A stretch of DNA of 64,000 bases, taken from assembly GCF_001667015.1 (NCBI RefSeq), contig NZ_LZIS01000066.1, forward strand, positions 22,813 through 86,812, given 5' to 3'. The position numbers and the translations under genes were made by a program. Shown in pieces: positions 61,018-64,000 of the stretch (the stretch's first letter is position 1; every line of letters begins with the position of its first letter). The notes beneath the pieces are model-generated. The model was not told where the DNA came from. It was given only the letters and a program-made list of their open reading frames with translations, and ran no database searches. Source of the DNA: Mycobacterium sp. E3198 (lineage in GTDB: Bacteria; Actinomycetota; Actinomycetes; Mycobacteriales; Mycobacteriaceae).

Positions 61018-64000
61018 GCGTGGCGCGCCGCCTCTTGGGCGAGTTGCACTCTGGAGCTGAGGCCAAGCTTCGAGTAAACGTGGCTGAGGTGCGCTTGCAC
61101 GGTTCGCGCAGAGACGAAGAGGCGCGCGGCGATGTCTTTGTTCGGAAGCCCTTCGCTGACCAGCTTCACCACATTGATTTCGGCAGGAGTCAGTGATTCC
61201 CAACCAGTTGCCGGCCGCTTCCGTTCGCCGCGGCCACGTCGCGCGAAGGCGATCGCTTCGTCGATGGACCACGCCCCGCCCACGGCCCAGGCATCTTCGA
61301 ATGCGTTGTCACCCAGGGTCTCGCGCAGACCGGCTACCGATACCTCATAGGGAGCGTCATAGATCTTGAAGCGCACGTATCCGGTGCGCCCACGATGTGC
61401 TTGTGCCGCTCCGAAAAGGTGGGCAGCTTCTTGGTAGCCGCCCGCCTCGACGGCAATCGTGGCTAGGCATTCGAGTACGTCGGCAATGACGAAGTAAGCC
61501 TTGAGGTTTGCCACCGTAGTGAGCGCATCCTGTGCATCTCGTTCTGCCTGTTCAAAATCGTTCTGTGCGATCGCGACCCGCGCACGCTTCGCCAGCGCCA
61601 ACAGTCGGTGCATGCCTGGAGCCACCGCGACGGCGTCGTCGGCCCGCTGCCGGGCGGCGACCAGATCGCTCTGTGCGAGTGCGACTTCCGCGAGCGGGAC
61701 GACGTTGGTAATCGCCAACTCCGGCTGAACTTTCATCCGCTGCCATGCCGCCTCGCCCGCATGGTCCGCCGCCTCTATGTCGCCCGCGGCCAGTGTCGCG
61801 ACGGCCAACGCCGCGTACGCAAAGCCTTGGTTGAACTCTCCGAAGTCCTCGGCGCCCCGCACGGCTGCGCTTGCGGCCGCGCGGGCCGCGCCCGTGTCGC
61901 CCGCGTAGGCGAGCATGTGACCCAAACTGACGCGGCTGGACATCGCCCACATGGGGTCGTGCGCCTGGTCCGATTCGGTGGCCAGGGCGCGGAATTCAGC
62001 GATGGCTCCGGCGAGATCCCCTTCCCATTGCTGTGCCAACGCAACGCACCAGCGGCACCCGCGTGAGCTGTATCCGTCACCGATCGCGTCGGCGACGTCA
62101 CGGCCTTCCTCGCCCGCTGCGCGCGCCGCAGCCGGATCACCCTGCCCGGTCACCGCTGCAAACGCTTGGTAAGCCAGAATCTGGCAGAGACTCCAGTCGT
62201 CGCCCAATGCGCGGGCCAGTCCGAGCGCCTCGTCAAAGTACGGGCCCGCGGCCTCTGGGTCGTAGGCAGCGATGAGCCCGCAACCGGCAAGTGCCCGGAC
62301 CAGCAAGGCCGGGTCGTTGATCTCGCGGGCGATCGCGAGAGCCTCCAACGCTGCGACGTTGTCATAAATACTCTGGGTGGCGCCGAGTGTGGCTTTGTCG
62401 GCGAGCGCCCGTGCGCGAACTGCCGGTGGCAACTCCCCACAGTCCAAACTCGCGTCGCCGAGTGCAGCGTCGAACCACGCCATTCCCTCCTGGACGCGAC
62501 CCCGTGTAACCCACAGCGGGTGCAACGCCGATGCGAGCTGCAATGCCGTTGCGATTTCGGCATTTTCTCGACACCACGCGAATGCAAACCGCAGGTTGTC
62601 GATTTCGATCTCGGCAAGCTCGACGCGGCTCTGGTGTCCTGAGCGGCCGGGAGTATCGAGCGACGTCGCCGTCTTGGTGTAGTGATCGCGGTGGCGAGTG
62701 CGAACCGCGTCCGCTTCGCCGGACTCGCTGAGCTTCTCCAGCGCGTACTGGCGGACCGTCTCCAGCATTCGGTAGCGCGTCCCGAAGTCGCTGTCTTCGG
62801 CCACAACGAGTGACTTGTCGATAAGCAGCGTCAGCTGATCGAGGGTCTGGTAACGCTCGATGTCGCTGTCGCCGCACACGGCCTGCGCCGCATCGAGATC
62901 GAATCCGCCCATGAAAACCGCTGCCCGGCGAAACAGGACGCGTTCGGGCTCGGTCAACAGTGCGTGCGACCAATCGACCGAAGCCCGGAGTGTCTGCTGT
63001 CGGCGCACGGCCGTTCGGGCGCCGCCGGTCAGCAGCCGGAAACGATTGTGCAGGCTGTCGAGAATCTGCACTAACGAGAGTGACCGAACCCGCGCGGCCG
63101 CCAGCTCTATCGCCAGCGGTATGCCGTCGAGGCGCCGGCAGATCTCGGTCACCGTTTCCGAGTTATCCTCGGTCACAACAAAATCAGGCCGCACCTGGCG
63201 CGCGCGGTCGGTGAACAACGCGATCGCCTCGCCGGCCAGCGACAGGGAGGGCACCGCCCACGCGACTTCGCCCGCCACTCGGATCGGCTCACGGCTGGTG
63301 GCGAGGATTGTCACCGCCGGGCAACTCGCCAGCAGCGCAAGGGTTAACGAGGCACACGCATCGATCAGGTGCTCGCAGTTGTCCAAGACGATGAGCATGT
63401 GTCGACCGGCGATCACCCGGGTGAGCGTGTCCATCGTCGAGCGCCCGGCCTGGTCGGGCAACCCCAACGCGCGAGTCGCTGCAACCGGAACGGTGTCGGC
63501 GTCAGCGATCGGCGCCAGATCCACATACCACACTCCGTCGGCGAAATCGCTCTCCATCTCGTCCGCGACGTGCACTGCCAAACGTGTCTTGCCGACGCCA
63601 CCCGCGCCGGTCAGCGTCACCAGCCGGTTTTCGCCGACGATCTGCCGTACGGTCTTCATCTCGGCGCCGCGGCCGACGAAGCTCGTAAGTTGGGGCGGGA
63701 GATGTTGTTTCCCAGTCGTTGTCGATGCACGCAAGGGTGGGAAGTCGTTGCGAAGATCCGCGTGACACAGCTGTGTTACCCGCTCGGGTCGGGGCAGGTC
63801 CCGCAACGCGTGGGTGCCCATATCGAGCAGCCATGCTCCGGCCGGGAGCGCGTCGGCGATCAGATCACTTGTGGTGGCTGATAAGACCGTCTGGCCCCCG
63901 TGCCCCAGGTCGCGCAGCCGTGCGGTTCGGTTGATGGTTGGCCCGACATAGTTTGCTTCGTCCCGCAGTTGCACTTCGCCGGTATGGAGCCCGATCCGCA
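61014..64000 (-). CDS. Cyclase-ATPase-TPR-LuxR transcriptional regulator, N-terminus cut by window
   Basis: About 995 residues are in the window and the protein continues beyond it. The visible N-terminal part is the end of a class III nucleotide-cyclase domain (RIGLHTGE...VGPTINRTARLRDLGHGGQTVLS). A STAND/NB-ARC ATPase follows with P-loop TGAGGVGKTRLA and a Walker B-like LIVLDNCEHLID, then a TPR-like helical region and a C-terminal LuxR helix-turn-helix (LTPAEINVVKLVSEGLPNKDIAARLFVSARTVQAHLSHVYSKLG). Mycobacteria have several such large regulators of unknown ligand. The cyclase active site cannot be judged from the part seen. Confidence 0.9.
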   Translation of the reverse strand, partial: RIGLHTGEVQLRDEANYVGPTINRTARLRDLGHGGQTVLSATTSDLIADALPAGAWLLDMGTHALRDLPRPERVTQLCHADLRNDFPPLRASTTTGKQHLPPQLTSFVGRGAEMKTVRQIVGENRLVTLTGAGGVGKTRLAVHVADEMESDFADGVWYVDLAPIADADTVPVAATRALGLPDQAGRSTMDTLTRVIAGRHMLIVLDNCEHLIDACASLTLALLASCPAVTILATSREPIRVAGEVAWAVPSLSLAGEAIALFTDRARQVRPDFVVTEDNSETVTEICRRLDGIPLAIELAAARVRSLSLVQILDSLHNRFRLLTGGARTAVRRQQTLRASVDWSHALLTEPERVLFRRAAVFMGGFDLDAAQAVCGDSDIERYQTLDQLTLLIDKSLVVAEDSDFGTRYRMLETVRQYALEKLSESGEADAVRTRHRDHYTKTATSLDTPGRSGHQSRVELAEIEIDNLRFAFAWCRENAEIATALQLASALHPLWVTRGRVQEGMAWFDAALGDASLDCGELPPAVRARALADKATLGATQSIYDNVAALEALAIAREINDPALLVRALAGCGLIAAYDPEAAGPYFDEALGLARALGDDWSLCQILAYQAFAAVTGQGDPAAARAAGEEGRDVADAIGDGYSSRGCRWCVALAQQWEGDLAGAIAEFRALATESDQAHDPMWAMSSRVSLGHMLAYAGDTGAARAAASAAVRGAEDFGEFNQGFAYAALAVATLAAGDIEAADHAGEAAWQRMKVQPELAITNVVPLAEVALAQSDLVAARQRADDAVAVAPGMHRLLALAKRARVAIAQNDFEQAERDAQDALTTVANLKAYFVIADVLECLATIAVEAGGYQEAAHLFGAAQAHRGRTGYVRFKIYDAPYEVSVAGLRETLGDNAFEDAWAVGGAWSIDEAIAFARRGRGERKRPATGWESLTPAEINVVKLVSEGLPNKDIAARLFVSARTVQAHLSHVYSKLGLSSRVQLAQEAARHA

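Overview
The window reads as a slow-growing Mycobacterium, most likely a member of the Mycobacterium avium complex or a close relative. The DNA is GC-rich with GTG/TTG starts and many 1-4 base gene overlaps. It contains mycobacterium-specific families (mce4/yrbE4, PE, LpqH, CpsA, DUF732). The PhoP protein is nearly identical to the M. tuberculosis one over its whole length. Two blocks that are far apart in M. tuberculosis lie within 20 kb of each other here: the cholesterol-uptake region (orthologues of about Rv3510c-Rv3484) and the phoPR-cyp51 region (about Rv0754-Rv0771). Rv names are recognised from memory of protein families, not from a search.

Region 1 (1-8.5 kb): the tail of a fructosamine-kinase-like gene, then an amidohydrolase/IlvX pair. 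A leftward steroid side-chain operon follows (fadE26-fadE27-fadD17 and a beta-lactamase-fold gene). It is divergent from fdxD-hsd4A, and an exact KstR-type operator sits between them. Region 2 (8.6-19.2 kb): the complete mce4 operon, yrbE4A-yrbE4B-mce4A-F-mam4A-mam4B, encoding the Mce4 sterol importer, with its own promoter-like sequence. Region 3 (19.3-26.9 kb): an Rv3491-like exported protein, trehalose-6-phosphate synthase otsA with a small upstream gene, a crotonase, two SDRs, a beta-hydroxyacid dehydrogenase and the LCP ligase cpsA. One SDR has a second exact KstR-type operator overlapping its promoter.

Region 4 (27-43 kb) is the accessory stretch. It carries small exported proteins, a TDT transporter, hydrolases, a trypsin-like protease, an LpqH paralogue, a PPATQ-repeat protein, a crotonase, a strong 18-bp-arm inverted repeat, a 777-residue protein of the mycobacterial 'TPR repeat region' type, a PE protein fused to a phosphoglycerate-mutase-like domain, a RES-Xre toxin-antitoxin pair with palindromic operators, an esterase, a DUF732 protein and tRNA-Thr(TGT).

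Region 5 (43-64 kb): an Rv0756c-like repeat protein, phoP-phoR, a HIT protein and a DHFR-fold reductase. Next is a leftward oxidative operon (Rv0760c-like, an OYE/dienoyl-CoA-reductase-like flavoprotein, adhB, SnoaL-like, ferredoxin, cyp51, SDR, cyp123, TetR). It is divergent from aldA-SDR-HIBADH-pcaC, and two copies of the same inverted repeat between them look like the TetR operator. The window ends inside a cyclase-ATPase-LuxR regulator.

The most unusual points are the 777-residue protein, the two KstR-type sites (one in front of an SDR not obviously assigned to the regulon), the paired TetR-type operators, the RES-Xre module, enzymes that have lost canonical catalytic residues, and a two-copy 30-bp-period intergenic repeat at two loci.
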